From UMGS1663 sp963558185 (GTDB taxonomy: Bacteria; Bacillota; Clostridia; TANB77; CAG-508), in contig CAUWFE010000004.1 of NCBI GenBank assembly GCA_963558185.1, forward strand, positions 1 through 64,000: DNA of 64,000 bases, read 5' to 3'. Numbering within the stretch: position 1 is the stretch's first letter; each line of letters starts with the position of its first letter. Shown piece by piece: positions 35,337-48,100 of the stretch. The notes beneath the pieces were generated by a model. That model searched no databases, was not told where the DNA came from, and saw only the letters and a list, made by a program, of their open reading frames with translations. Made by a program: the position numbers and the translations under genes.

Positions 35337-35419
35337 ATAATTAGAGGAATTACCATATTAATAAAGAAACAATAAGTTTAAAAAACTAAAATTATACATT
35401 GAGAAAGGCGGAAATTAAA

Positions 35420-36625
35420 ATGAAAAAATTTGAATTAGTATCAGCAAATCCACAAAATAAAAAATGGGATAACATAATAAAAAGAGAACAGCAAATGTAT
35501 AAAAGACAAGAAGATTTGCGTTCAGAATTTGAAAGAGATGCCAATAGAATTAGCCATTGTAACGGATATAAAAGATTAAAAAATAAAACACAGGTATTTT
35601 TTGCCCCAACAAATGACCATATTTGTACTCGAAGTGAACATGTAATTCATGTAGACAATATTAGTTATACAATAGCAAATTACTTAGGATTAAACACAGA
35701 ATTGACAAAAGCAATAGCTATTGCACATGACATAGGACATACACCTTTTGGACATGAGGGTGAACGAATATTATCAAAAATTTCTGAAGAAAAATTAGGA
35801 AAGACGATATGGCATGAAAAAAATGGCTTGCATTTTGTAGATGACATAGAATTACTAGAAGATACTGAAGGCAAGATGAAAAACCTTAATCTTACATATG
35901 CAGTAAGAGATGGAATAATATCACATTGTGGTGAAATAGATGAAAATAGTGTATATCCAAGAGAAGAAGTAATTGATTTAAATAATGATTATACTAAACC
36001 AAATGAATATATGCCATATACATGGGAAGCTTGTGTTGTAAAAGTAGTAGATAAAATATCATATATAGGAAGAGATATAGAAGATGCTATCAGATTAAAT
36101 ATTTTAACAAAAGATAAATTAGAAGAATTGAATAATATTCTAAAAAACTTTAATAATAAATTAAACAATACAAATATTATACATGAACTTGTATATGATA
36201 TTTGCACAAACAGCTCAATTGAAAATGGTATATGTTTTACAAAAGAAAAATTAGAACTATTAGATACTATAAAAAGATTTAATTACAAAAATATATATAA
36301 AAATGAAAGAATTGAGCCATCAAGAGATTATTTTAATTTAGTAATAAATCAAATTTTTAATACATTATATAATTTTTATGATGGAATGGATACACATAAT
36401 AAGCTAAAACAAAAAATGTATATATATCCTAATATGATAACAGATTTTTTAAGATGGCTTATGAATTATTCAAACCTAAAATCAAGAGAAAACACAAATT
36501 TAGAAAATAAAGTATTATATAATTTAGAAAATGAAAAAGATTACATACAAGCAATTATAGATTATATTGCAGGTATGACAGATAAATTTGCAATGGAATG
36601 TTATACTGAAATAATTAGCTTTTAA
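35420..36625 (+). CDS. dgt: Deoxyguanosinetriphosphate triphosphohydrolase-like HD protein
   Basis: Members cleave dNTPs to nucleoside and triphosphate, balancing nucleotide pools. The 401-aa protein has the family signature: RISHCNGYKRLKNKTQVF near residue 42, CTRSEHVIHV near 75, and the HD metal site HDIGHTPFGHEGE near 105. Later come HCGEID near 175 and a C-terminal DKFAMECYTE. I chose ATG 35420 because AAAGGCGG lies eight bases before it; an in-frame TTG at 35399 would overlap that site. The SDR gene follows 17 bp after the stop, so the two are probably co-transcribed. Confidence 0.9.
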   Translation: MKKFELVSANPQNKKWDNIIKREQQMYKRQEDLRSEFERDANRISHCNGYKRLKNKTQVFFAPTNDHICTRSEHVIHVDNISYTIANYLGLNTELTKAIAIAHDIGHTPFGHEGERILSKISEEKLGKTIWHEKNGLHFVDDIELLEDTEGKMKNLNLTYAVRDGIISHCGEIDENSVYPREEVIDLNNDYTKPNEYMPYTWEACVVKVVDKISYIGRDIEDAIRLNILTKDKLEELNNILKNFNNKLNNTNIIHELVYDICTNSSIENGICFTKEKLELLDTIKRFNYKNIYKNERIEPSRDYFNLVINQIFNTLYNFYDGMDTHNKLKQKMYIYPNMITDFLRWLMNYSNLKSRENTNLENKVLYNLENEKDYIQAIIDYIAGMTDKFAMECYTEIISF

Positions 36626-36642
36626 GTAAAGGAGGAAAAAAT

Positions 36643-37417
36643 ATGTTAGCACTTATTACACGGAGCTTCTTCAGGAATAGGGCGAGATATGGCTAAATAT
36701 TTATATAAACTTGGATATGATATTATAATTACAGCAAGAGAAGAAGGAAAATTAGAAGAATTAAAAAGTGAATTACAAATGACAAATAATTCACAAATAG
36801 TGCATGTAATAACAGCTGATTTAAGTGATGAAAAGCAAGTACTAAATTTATATGAAGAAATAAGAAATAAATTTAAAAATATAGATGTAGTAATAAACAA
36901 TGCTGGTTTTGGACTATTTGGAAAATTTGTACAAACCGACTTACAAACTGAATTAAATATGATACACACAAATGTAATTGCAGTTCATATGTTAACAAAA
37001 TTATTTTTGCAAGATATGGTATTAAAAGATAGTGGAAGAATATTAAATGTAGCATCAGTAGCTGGATTTATGCCAGGGCCACTAATGACAACATATTATT
37101 CAACTAAAAATTATGTATTTCGTATGTCTGAAGCAATAAATAAAGAACTAAAAAAGATGAATTCAAATGTAAAAATAAGTGTATTATGCCCAGGACCAGT
37201 AAATACTAATTTTAATAATGTGGCAAAAGTAAAATTTAATTTAAGGCAAGCATCAAGTGAAAAAATAGCTAAATATGCAATAGATAAAATGCTAAAAAAT
37301 AAATTTAAAATAATACCAGGAATCGATATAAAAATAGCAAGATTCGGAAGCAAAATACTGCCAGATTCAATATTAGCAGAAATATGTTATCATATGCAAG
37401 AAAGAAAAAATAGATAA
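36643..37417 (+). CDS. Short-chain dehydrogenase/reductase, needs +1 frameshift at CGG
   Basis: SDR enzymes are NAD(P)-dependent oxidoreductases with a Rossmann fold. ATG 36643 sits behind AAAGGAGG and reads MLALIT. The seventh codon is CGG (36661-36663), after which the original frame ends at 36694. Skipping the C gives GGA GCT TCT TCA GGA ATA GGG, that is TGASSGIG, the exact SDR cofactor motif. The chain then continues with VVINNAGFG near 85, the catalytic YYSTKNY near 150 and CPGPVNTNF near 180, for 257 aa. Without the shift there is no strong start for the remaining chain. The closest relatives are DltE/YqjQ-like SDRs; substrate unknown. It follows dgt closely. Confidence 0.85.
36661..36664 (+). 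other. Proposed +1 frameshift site CGGA in the SDR gene
   Basis: The in-frame order is ACA CGG A. Skipping C36661 turns T-R into T-G and rebuilds TGASSGIG exactly. There is no homopolymer here, which argues against a simple slippage error. Confidence 0.7.
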
Positions 37418-37420
37418 ATA

Positions 37421-37480
37421 AAAATGTAATAAATATGTAACCAAAATGTAATTGAATTAAGACAAAGGTTAATGTATAAT
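37421..37480 (+). promoter_or_regulatory. Promoter with three TGTAA boxes at 11-bp spacing (copy 2)
   Basis: TGTAA occurs at 37425, 37436 and 37447, directly before TTGAAT (37452-37457), a 17-bp spacer and TATAAT (37475-37480). It matches the promoter at 8402-8461 in sequence and spacing. A weaker relative with TTACA and TGTAA elements lies at 38935-38969, before the giant Cna-B gene. Confidence 0.65.
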
Positions 37481-37508
37481 AAATATAGATACGTATTAGG
37501 AGGGAAAA

Positions 37509-38901
37509 ATGAAAGAAAATAATCAAGGAATAACTTTAATTGCATTAGTAGTTACAATAATAATATTAGTAATATTGGTGTCTGTAAGCATAACAATAAT
37601 TTTAGGGAATAATGGAATAATAAAACAAGCACAACAAGGGGCAGAGTCTATGAAAGAATCAGAGGCGAAGGTAGAATTAGAAATTGCATTGCTAGAATTG
37701 GAATCAGAAAAAATATTAAATGAAAAATATAATCAAAATGAATATATAGATCAATATTTAATACAAAAGAAAATGATCGTGAGAAAAAATATAGTAATAG
37801 TGGATGGAAATTTGAAATAGATAGAAGTGTGCCAAAAATAATAAATTCACTAGGAAAAGAAGATAAAATTGTAGATACAGAAATATATACATTAGAAGAC
37901 TTAATAAAATTTGCTCAAGAAGTAAACAATGGTAAAACTTTTGAAGATAAAACAATTAAATTAATGAATGATATAGATTTACAAGGAAATGAAAATAATC
38001 AATGGGTACCAATAGGAAATGATTCTAACTATTTTGCAGGAATATTTAAAGGAAATAATCATATAATAAATAATCTATATATAAAAGATTCTAACAAGGA
38101 AAAATTAGCTCTATTTGGAAACTGTAATAATGCACAAGTAGAAAATTTACAAGTAAATGGATATATAAGTGGTGGTAAAAATATAGCAGGAATAATAGCT
38201 ATAGCAGAAGGGACAAATATTATAAATTGTATTAACGGTGTAGAAGTTATAGGTACTGGAAATAATATAGCAGGAATTGTGGCATATGCCAGTAATTCAT
38301 ATATTGAAAAATGTATAAATAATGCAAATGTTACAGGTAATGCATCATGTAATGGGGGAATAGCAGCTGTTACAGAAAGTACTGATATTGTAGAATGTTG
38401 TAATTTAAATGTAATTACAGGAAATGCAGCAATAGGAGGTATAGTTGGACAGGCACATGCTAAACAAGCAAATGCTAAAATAGAATTTTGCTATAATATT
38501 GGAAGTGTAATTTCAATAAAAGGAAATTCCAACAATAGGGCATATGTTGGAGGAATTCTTGGAATGGCAACTGAAGGTGAAACAGCTATAAATTATAGTT
38601 ATAATATAGGTGATGTACAAAAAAAGTAGCAGAAGCTAAATGCTCTGGTGGAATAATAGGAGGAGTTTCAAAAGAATATGAAACAAAATTAACTGTTAGG
38701 AATGTTTTTACAACTGATGAATCATATAAACCATATTTGAGTTCATCAGAACCTGTATATAGTGGAGTAAATATGGATTTAACGAAAGAACAATTAATAA
38801 ATTGGAATCAAGAAGATATAGATAAATACTTAACAAATAAATTTATAGAAACTACAGATGTAAATTCAGGTTTTCCAATATTAGCATGGCAAAATAAATA
38901 A
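37509..38901 (+). pseudogene. GLUG-repeat surface protein with prepilin-like start, two frame breaks
   Basis: Frame one (37509-37820) starts after AGGAGG and encodes a prepilin-like helix, GITLIALVVTIIILVILVSV, near residue 7, then a charged region. The protein continues in another frame (to 38629) with GWKFEIDRSVPKI, and about eight GLUG-type motifs (GGI-x-AIAEGT, N-I-x-N-C-x-N). A third frame runs to TAA 38901. The first break lies between about 37740 and 37775 and needs one base added. The second is at an A7 tract (38619-38625) and needs one A more or two fewer. Neither involves CGG. It is either decayed or, through the A7 tract, switched on and off by slippage. It shares promoter and N-terminus with the protein at 8497. 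Confidence 0.7.
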
Positions 38902-38986
38902 AACCACCTATTCCCTAGTAAAAAGCCCCAAATATTACAAAAAAAAGACAAATTATTACAAAAATGTAATATAAAATTAAAAAAAC

Positions 38987-39032
38987 TTGAGAAGTGAAGA
39001 ACCGTAAAGGAACATCACTTCTCAAATTTTTT
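38987..39032 (+). terminator. Intrinsic terminator
   Basis: TTGAGAAGTGA (38987-38997) pairs with TCACTTCTCAA (39015-39025), followed by a run of six T. It separates the GLUG gene from the giant gene. Confidence 0.85.
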
Positions 39033-39047
39033 AAGAAAAATTTACCA

Positions 39048-39076
39048 TTGTATTAAAATATATAAGATGCTAAAAT
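39048..39076 (+). promoter_or_regulatory. Probable promoter of the giant Cna-B gene
   Basis: TTGTAT (39048-39053), a 17-bp spacer and TAAAAT (39071-39076), just after the terminator and 48 bp before the start. Confidence 0.45.
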
Positions 39077-39123
39077 TTATATATATATTAATTTTTATAG
39101 GTAAAAAAGGAGCATAAACAAAT

Positions 39124-42100
39124 ATGAAAAAAACTAGAATTTTATTTTGTATTATAATTATTAGCATTTTAATATTTATAATTGGTGGAACAATTGTAAA
39201 TTCTATGCAAGTAGTTAGTTTACAAACAAGACAGCAACCAGTTATAGATATTGTTTTAACAAAAAATAAATCTAAAGTAGATATATCTAACTTTGAAAAA
39301 GATTTAAAGGCAGAGCTTGAAAAACAAAATATAGATCCAGAAAAAGTAAATGTACAAGAAATACAAACAGAGGACTTTTCAAGCAATTCAGCAGATGCAG
39401 CAGATATACTAAATAACTGGGGTAGAGTGGGCTATCCAGGAGATTGGCATTATTCAGGAAATGAAGTAATAAACAGAGAAAATACTAATGATTTAACAGG
39501 TTTTTATTATCCTGATAATTTTGGATTTGATGATATAGATTTTTCATATGAGAATATGAGTGATAATTCTGATGATGATATAATGGGATCAATGTTTAGA
39601 TTTAATGTAAATGAAAACGGAACTGTAACCACATATTTGTTACTATTAAATAAAAGAGATAATAGTGGAGGATTTAATTATGAAAATGGATTATATAAAA
39701 TTACAAATAATCAATTTTCATTATCAAACCTACAATTATTACAAAAAACAAATGCAACATGGACTAGAAATACATGGTCTAAATACCATATATTAGCAAA
39801 GGGAAATAACATAAAAGTATATCAAAATGATAACTTAATTATAGATTACACAGATCCAGATCCTATATATACAGGTTCATATGGAATATTTTCATGTAGC
39901 CAACCATATGCAAGATATAGAAATATAGGCTTAACGGTCACAAACTATAAAAATTTCTTAGAAGTATTACAACAAGCTAAATGGAAAGATGATGCATTAA
40001 GATTAATAGTAAATGTAGAAGATAAAATAAATAAAGATTTAGAAGATGAAGGAGTTTTAAGTCAAGCAATATCTAGATTTTTAAGTCAAGATATTCATTA
40101 TGTGGGATGGGGAACTTCTGAAAATGCAGAACAAATACAAAATATAGTAAACAAAAATGATAATAAAGGAACATTTATAGAAAATATAAATTATGAACAA
40201 GCAATACAAGAAACAGTAAAATACATAAAAAGCTTATTAGAATCATATCCAACAAATCAAAATTTAATAATAAATGAACCTATAGATATGCAAGTAACAC
40301 CAGAAAATTTAAAAAATAATACAATAAATGCAGCATATCCAAATGGAAGATGGAAAGCAATCCATAATGAAAATTTCTATGAAAATAGTAATGGAAAATA
40401 TATAAATAGTGGAAACTTTCAAGATGCAATAATGGAAGAATTTGAAAATGTAGGAAAATATGATATATATTTTGAAAACCAATTAATAAAAGAATTATAT
40501 TTACATAGAAGACCAATAGCAATAATAACAAGTAAAATAGAAAATGGTAAAATTACACTAAGTTCAGAAAAATCATATGATTTAGATAGACAATCAGCAT
40601 ATAATGGAATATCAGAGGAAAAATGGTTTTATAAAAAAGTAGAAGATAAAGAATGGACAGAAGGAAAATTAGAAACAATACAAGAGGGAGAAAATTATTT
40701 AGTAAAGCTTATAGTAAAAGATCATCAAGATACATGGAGTAAAGATGCAGTACAATATATATCAACAAGTGCAACAAAACCTATTGCTCAATTTGAAGTT
40801 GTAAAAAGTGAAATTACTGTATATGAAAATTTACAATTAATAGATACTTCATATGATCCAGTAGGTAAAGCAATAGTAGAACATAATTGGAAATTATATA
40901 AAGGAAAAGATGAAATATATAGTGGACAAGAAGCACCTGTTAACTATCAACAATATGGAGAAGGAACATATAGAATAGTATTAAAAGTAAAAAATGTAGA
41001 TGGACTTGAATCAGATGCATTTGAAAGAGAAATTACAGTTCAAGAAGATAAAATAGCGCCTAAAGTGCATGTAGAACCTTCTGAACAAAGAAATATGCAT
41101 GAAAATATTTCTGTAAATTTAAGTTTTATAGATATAGGTGGTAGTGGATTTAAGTCATATAAATATGCAATAACAAATGATAAAAATGCAAATGTAGAAT
41201 ATAGTGATTGGATTAATAATATAAATGATACAATTAAAATTAATCAAAGTGGGGCGAATTATTTACATATAAAAACTGTAGACAATGCAGGAAATGAAAG
41301 CGAAGATTTAGTGTTTGGTCCATATACAATAGAAGAAGAAAGAATTCCAATACAAATTAATGCTGTTGATAAAGAAGACAATAGTGTAAAACTAGGAGGT
41401 TTACAATTCGAAATAGTTGAACCAAAAGTAAATGAACAAGAAGAAGACAAAAGAATAAATTATGAAACAGATGAAAATGGAAAAGCAGATGGTTTAATAG
41501 ATGTAATGAAAACAAATGGTAAATACACATATATTTTGAAAGAAGTAAATACACCTAGTAGTTACAATTCTATAGGAGAAACAAGCTTAACAGTAGATAT
41601 ACAAAATGGAAAAATAGTATTTATAAACAGTAGTAATCCAAATGTTCAAGCAGAAATTACAGCAGACTATAAAATAAATATAATATGTAAATACGCAAAA
41701 GTAGAAAAACCTTTTTATAATTTTGTAATACACACAATAGATAAAAATAGTGAAAGTATAAAAGTAAAAGATGCAAAATATAATGTAGAAGTGTATTCAA
41801 ACAATTCAGAAATAATAAAAAAAGAACTTGTAACAAATCAAGATGGTATAGCACAAATAGATAAATTAGCAGGAAGTGGAGAAATCAGTTTCGTAATCAA
41901 TCAAATAGCTACAAATAATGGATATAAAATTCAAGGTAATGAAATTGTAGTTACAATAAATAGAGATAAAAATACAAATAAAATTTCTGGAGTTGCAAAT
42001 AAAACAAGTAAAAATGCAGAAGTATATATAGACAATAAAAGACAAGAAATTAGTCTAGTTATAGCAAATGACAAAAAGGTAGAAAAAAATGCCATCAGAA

Positions 42101-45100
42101 TAGAATTAATAGGTGAAGCAAATGAAAATTTAGAGAACATAAAGGTAAAACTTGAACAACCTTTAGATTTAGGAATTATAGAGGCAACAACAAATACAGA
42201 AGGTTTAGCAAATATAGATAAAATACAATATCCAGGAGAGGGAGAATTTTCATATATAATAAAGGGTGATTCAAATAATATATACGAATTCCCAGATGTA
42301 AAATTACCAGTTACATTTAAAAATAAATTAATAAAATCAGTTAAGCAATATGAAAATGCACAAGTAATAAAAGAAGAAAATGATGAAGAAGTAATACATA
42401 CATTACATGTAAAAATAAAAGCAAAATTAAAAGAAGAATATAAAATTACTCAACAATTTAAAATTAAGAAAGAAAATTTACAAGCTGAGTTATTACCTGG
42501 AATTATGTATAGAGTTACTATAAAATCAGATAATTTTGTAAAAACAATAAAAACACAAACAGATAAAAATGGAGAAATTTCTGTTCCACTATGGAATAGT
42601 GAAAAATTAGAAATAACAGTAAAGGAATTAAAAACATTAGAAGGATATAAATTGGATCCTACTGAAAAGAAAATTGTTTTAGTAAAAGGTGAGAATAATC
42701 AATATAATATTAATACAGAAGAAAGTGCAAAAAATGTAACTAAAGATGAAGTAACAGGAGATATAATTTTAAAAGAAATAAATGAAAAAAAGGCAGAATC
42801 TATTGAAAAAGCTAATATATGTTTCTTTTTAACAAAAAAAGATAAATTGGGAAATCTTTTAGGAAATACTGAATTTAAATTAAGAGCAGAATATGGAGAT
42901 AATAGAAGTAAAGAATATATACTAAAAACAGATGAAAATGGATATGTAGAATTGCATGATTTTAAAGTTAAAGAATTAGGCAAATATACATTCTATATAC
43001 AAGAGCTATCACCAGTACCAGGATATGAAATTATATCTGAACCTATACAATTACGAGTTGATTATGAACAAAATGATAAGGGAGAAATAAAAACAAGCAC
43101 AATATTAGTGGAAAAAGGATATAGAGACATAGAATACAAAAGATGTGATGAATACGAAACAGATGAAAATTATCAATTAGATGTACATATGACAATTATT
43201 GACAAATTTAAAAAGCCAAATTATAAAATTGAATTTGAAAAAATAGGTGCGAAAAATGAAATTTTAACAAAAACTGAATTTGAAGTTATATTAAAATATG
43301 ATAATGGAGGATCAGTAAAAACAAAAGGAAATGCAAAGGAAATAGCACAATTCTTTAGTAATTTAAATATTCCTAACGGAAATATAGAAGTTAAAATAAT
43401 AGAAACAAAAGCAGAGCCAGGTTATCAATTAGACTCTACACCAAAAGTAGGAATATTAAAAAATACTGGTAAAGGCTTAGAAATTGTAGAAGATAAAAGT
43501 AATATTTTTAAAGAAGATAATAAAAATATAAAAATTCAAATACAAAATAGCCTTATAAATAGTAATGGTGATGGAAGTAATATAACAGATGTAGAAGATA
43601 CTTATTTTGCACTAGAAGTAATTAATGAAAATATCCATAATGATAAAGCAAGTATTATTGGCTCTAAATTTAATGCCAAACTAATTCAAAATGGAACTAT
43701 TATAATGAATAGAACTAGAGGAATCGGAAATATTGGAAACAAATCAATATTTGAATATATATTTGCATCAGGAGATTTGAAATTTGAAATAACACAAACT
43801 AAAGCACCATTACATCATAAAATAAATAATAAAACATATGTAGTTTCATTTAATAGAGATAAAAATACAGAAAAAATAGTAATAGATGAAAAAAATACAG
43901 ATGAAGAATTAGAAGTAGAAATAGATGAAGTTAATCATAAAATTATTGTAACAATAAAAAATGAATTAGCATATTTAACAATGGGAATTATAACAGTAGA
44001 TAAAACTGACACATCACTTAGACTAGCAAATGCAGGTTTTTATGTTAGTAAATATCGCGATCCAAGCAGTGAGGATTACAAGACCTATGGATATGGAGTA
44101 ACAGATAATACAGGAACAGTTATGATACCAATGTATACATATATAACAAATGGATCTGCTATATATGAAGTAAATCAAAAAAAGGCTCCAACAGGATATT
44201 ATGCACAAGAAGAAATTGGACTTAATATAACAACAGATAAAGAAGGAAACATAACAAATGCAAAATTACACCAAGATGATATTTATCTTCCAGGTGAATG
44301 TAAGATAAATAAAATAGAAGGAAACTATATTGAAATTATAGTTGAAAATGAAAGAAAACCTGAGCCAACATACAAAGTAATTATTGAGCCATATAATAAA
44401 TATAATCCTATAATATCAATAGATGATGTAAAATTTGATGTAGAAATAAAACAAGAAATAGGAACAAATTTAAGAACAATTGCAACATCATCAGAAGGAA
44501 ATGCTACAATAAATGGATTAACTGGTCAAGGTGAAATACAAATAAATCTACAAGAAATAAGTATTCCTAATCAATATTTATTAGATACACAAATAAGAAC
44601 AGTATTTGTAAATAGAGAGATTAAACAACAAGTTAGTTCACAAGGGGGAAATGTATATTATAAAAAATTACAACTTTCAGATAAAACTGATAAAAATGTA
44701 GAAGTAACTGTAAATAATACAAAACAAGAAATATGTATTAGAATTCCATGTATTCCTAAAGCAGGTATTGAAATAAATAAAGTAGGAAGTGTAGATAATG
44801 ACATAAAATTAGAAAAAGTAGAATTCGGAATTTACAAAGGGAAACAACTTGTAGGAAATTTAAATACAGATAATAGAGGAAGAGCATTTTTCTCATTTGG
44901 AAGTATTATACCAAACTCAACAGAAGTATATACAATAAAAGAAGTAAAAACTCAAGACGGATATAAACTTCTTCCAGAAGATATAGAAATAACTGTAATA
45001 TATGATTCAAAAGGAAATGTGCAAGAAGCATATATAACGAAAGGAAAAGAATATGCTAGTGTACAAAAGTATAATAATCAGCCAAATATAAAATTAACAA

Positions 45101-48100
45101 TAGAAAATAAAGAAGAAGAAGGAAACGGCTCTGGAGATGACCATAAAAGAAAAGATATAACATTAAAAATTGAAAAGCAAACTACAGAGAACAAAAACAT
45201 AAAAGTTGAAGGAGTTACTTTCCAAATAAGAGCAGAATCAGAAGATGGAAAAGTACTTAATGCAATAAAAAAGACAGATAAAAAAGGAGAAATAAATTTA
45301 AATAGGATTCCTGGAAAAGGCAAAATAAAAATAACATTAAAAGAAATTGCAACAAACGATAATTATACTTTAGATGAAAAAGAAAGAGTAATTATATTAG
45401 TAAGAGAAAAGAATGAAGATGGAGAAGAGGAAGTAAAATTTATTGCAGAAGAAAGTGCAAAAGATATAAATATATATTTTGATGATAATGCATGGGAATT
45501 AGGAGTAAGAATTCCAAATGAAATTTCTGATAGAGTAATAGGATTTGCAATATTTAAGGAAGATAGCGAAGATGAATTAAAACTATTAAAAGCAAGTTTT
45601 AAAATAAAGGATAAAGAAACAAATACAGAGTATGATGTATTGGCAGATGGAGGTGAAGGAGGATTAATAGGATTACCATTAAAAGATAAAGGAACATATC
45701 AATATGAAATTACAGAAATTCAGCAACCAAATGGATATCAAAAAATAAATGACCCTATTATTTTGCAAGTAACATATAGGCAACTAGGAGAAATAGAAAA
45801 AGCAGAAATAATAAAAGGTGGAGAAATTTGTAGAATTGATAATCAAACAGATAATTATATAGAACTACATATAAAAAATGTCCCAAGTGACAGTGAAATA
45901 TTACCATATGATATAAAAGTAGTAAAAGTGGATATTGATGATATAGAAATAACATTACCAGGAGCTGAATTAGATATACAAGTAAAAAATGAAATTGGTA
46001 TGACTAACTTAAGTAAACAAGCAATTACAGATCAAAATGGTGAAATATGGATTAAAAATATAAAAGGTAGTGGAAAGATTAATATAGATATTGAAGAAAT
46101 TGTTCCTCCACCAGGAAGAAAATTTGATACTAAGCCAAAACAAGTAGAAATAAACTGTGATCAAGAAACAGGAAGATTAAAGCTTGTAGATTCAACAAAT
46201 GTAGATACAATTATAGATAATAATAAAAGATTAGTAACAGTACTTGTAAGAAATGAATTAGGAGACGGTCTTTATGAAATAGTATTAAATAAAAAAGACA
46301 AAAATAATTCAAATATAAGTTTGCAAAATGTTCATATGAAAGTAAAAATGCCGGGAGAAAAAGTTGCAAGAGAATTAGTTACTGATGTAAAAGGAAGAAT
46401 AGTAATAGCAAACTTAATAATGCCAACTGCTGGAGAGTATGAATATATTGTAGAAGAAATAAAAACTCAAGATGGATATAAATTAATAGATAAACCAATG
46501 AAATTTAAAATACAATTTGCTAATAAAAATGGTAAAACTTATATACAAAGTGTAAAAAAAGTGACTGATTCTAATAATGTTGAAGTATCAAAGGTATCTG
46601 ATAATTGTGTATTAGTAAATGTTTTAAATGAACACAGGGAAAATTTACCTACTGAAAATTTATATAAAATTAAACTAAAAAAAGTAGATAAAGAAAAAAC
46701 AAATATAGGAATAAGCAATGTAAAAATTAAAATATCAATTAAACAAAATGATGGACAATCAAAACAAGCAGTTGTCTATACAGATGCAAATGGAGAAATA
46801 CTGTTAGATAATTTAGTTATAACAGACAATGGAAAGATTATAATTGAAGAAATTGAAACACCTAAAGGATATGACTTGGATTCTACTCCAAAAGAAATTC
46901 AATATATTATTAAAAATGGAAAAATTGTATTAACTAAAATTGATGATAGTATAATAGCAAATACAAGTGGTTCACAAGTAGACATTACCGTAAAAAATAA
47001 TGCAAACGGAGAAACTACAGATTTACATCCAGAAAAATTTGTAAGTAAAATAAATAATCAAGAGGTAAGCGGAACTGAACCTACTATAATAAAACAACCA
47101 GATGGAAGTATTGTATATCAAAGTAGTAATATAATCCATAATGTTAAGTATAATGATATTATTGAATATACAATAAGAATATACAATAGTGGATTAGAAA
47201 GTGGATACGCAGGTTATATATTTGATAAAGTTCCAGACGGATTAAAATTTATAGAAGATAACGAAATAAACAAACAATATAAATGGGAAAAAGTAGATGG
47301 AGGATACAAAACAACAATATTAGCTAGTGGCAAAGAAAATGAAATACAAGGATATGACAAAAATACTATGCAACAACCAGATTACAAAGAAGTAAAAATT
47401 GTATTTCAAGTAATTGAAAAGATTGAAACTCAAAATCCTTCAACGAAAAACATTGTAATTGTGGGAAAAAATGAAGAAGAACAAAAAGAACCAGGAAGAT
47501 ATGAAGAAGACAATGAAAGTGACAGTGAGGTAAATGTACAATATGTAAAATTAGAAACTAATAAATATGTTACATCTGTTAAACTAAATGGTGAAGACAA
47601 AAAAGTGGATATACAGAAAACAGAATCAGGAGATATTTATAAAATTGAGATTGTAGGAAGAAAAATAAAGAATTCTACAGTAATTGTACAATATCAAATA
47701 GAAGTTTCTAATAAAGGAACAAAAGAAGGAATGGTAAATGAAATTAAAGATTATATTCCAGAGAACATGGTATTCTTAGAAAAAGAAAATCCAGGCTGGA
47801 TAAAAAAAGAAAATTATGTATATATTCCAATTAATCAAACATTAAAACCAGGAGAAAAACTTACTAGAACAATTACATTACGTTGGTATGGAAATAAAAA
47901 TGAAATGGGACTTATTTCTAATATGGCAATTACAAATGGAGAAGAAAATATAAGTCCAAACCAACAAGATAAAGCAGATATAACAATATCAGTAAAAACA
48001 GGTATTATTACCAATATAGTATTAGTAATAATAGCATTAGTAATAATCAGTGGAGGAACGTACTTTATTAAAAAATATGTTATAGTAAATGAAGATAAAC

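Noticed and set aside
37740..37775. First GLUG break as another CGG shift
   Set aside because: No CGG is present, and the frame change is in the opposite sense (one base missing).
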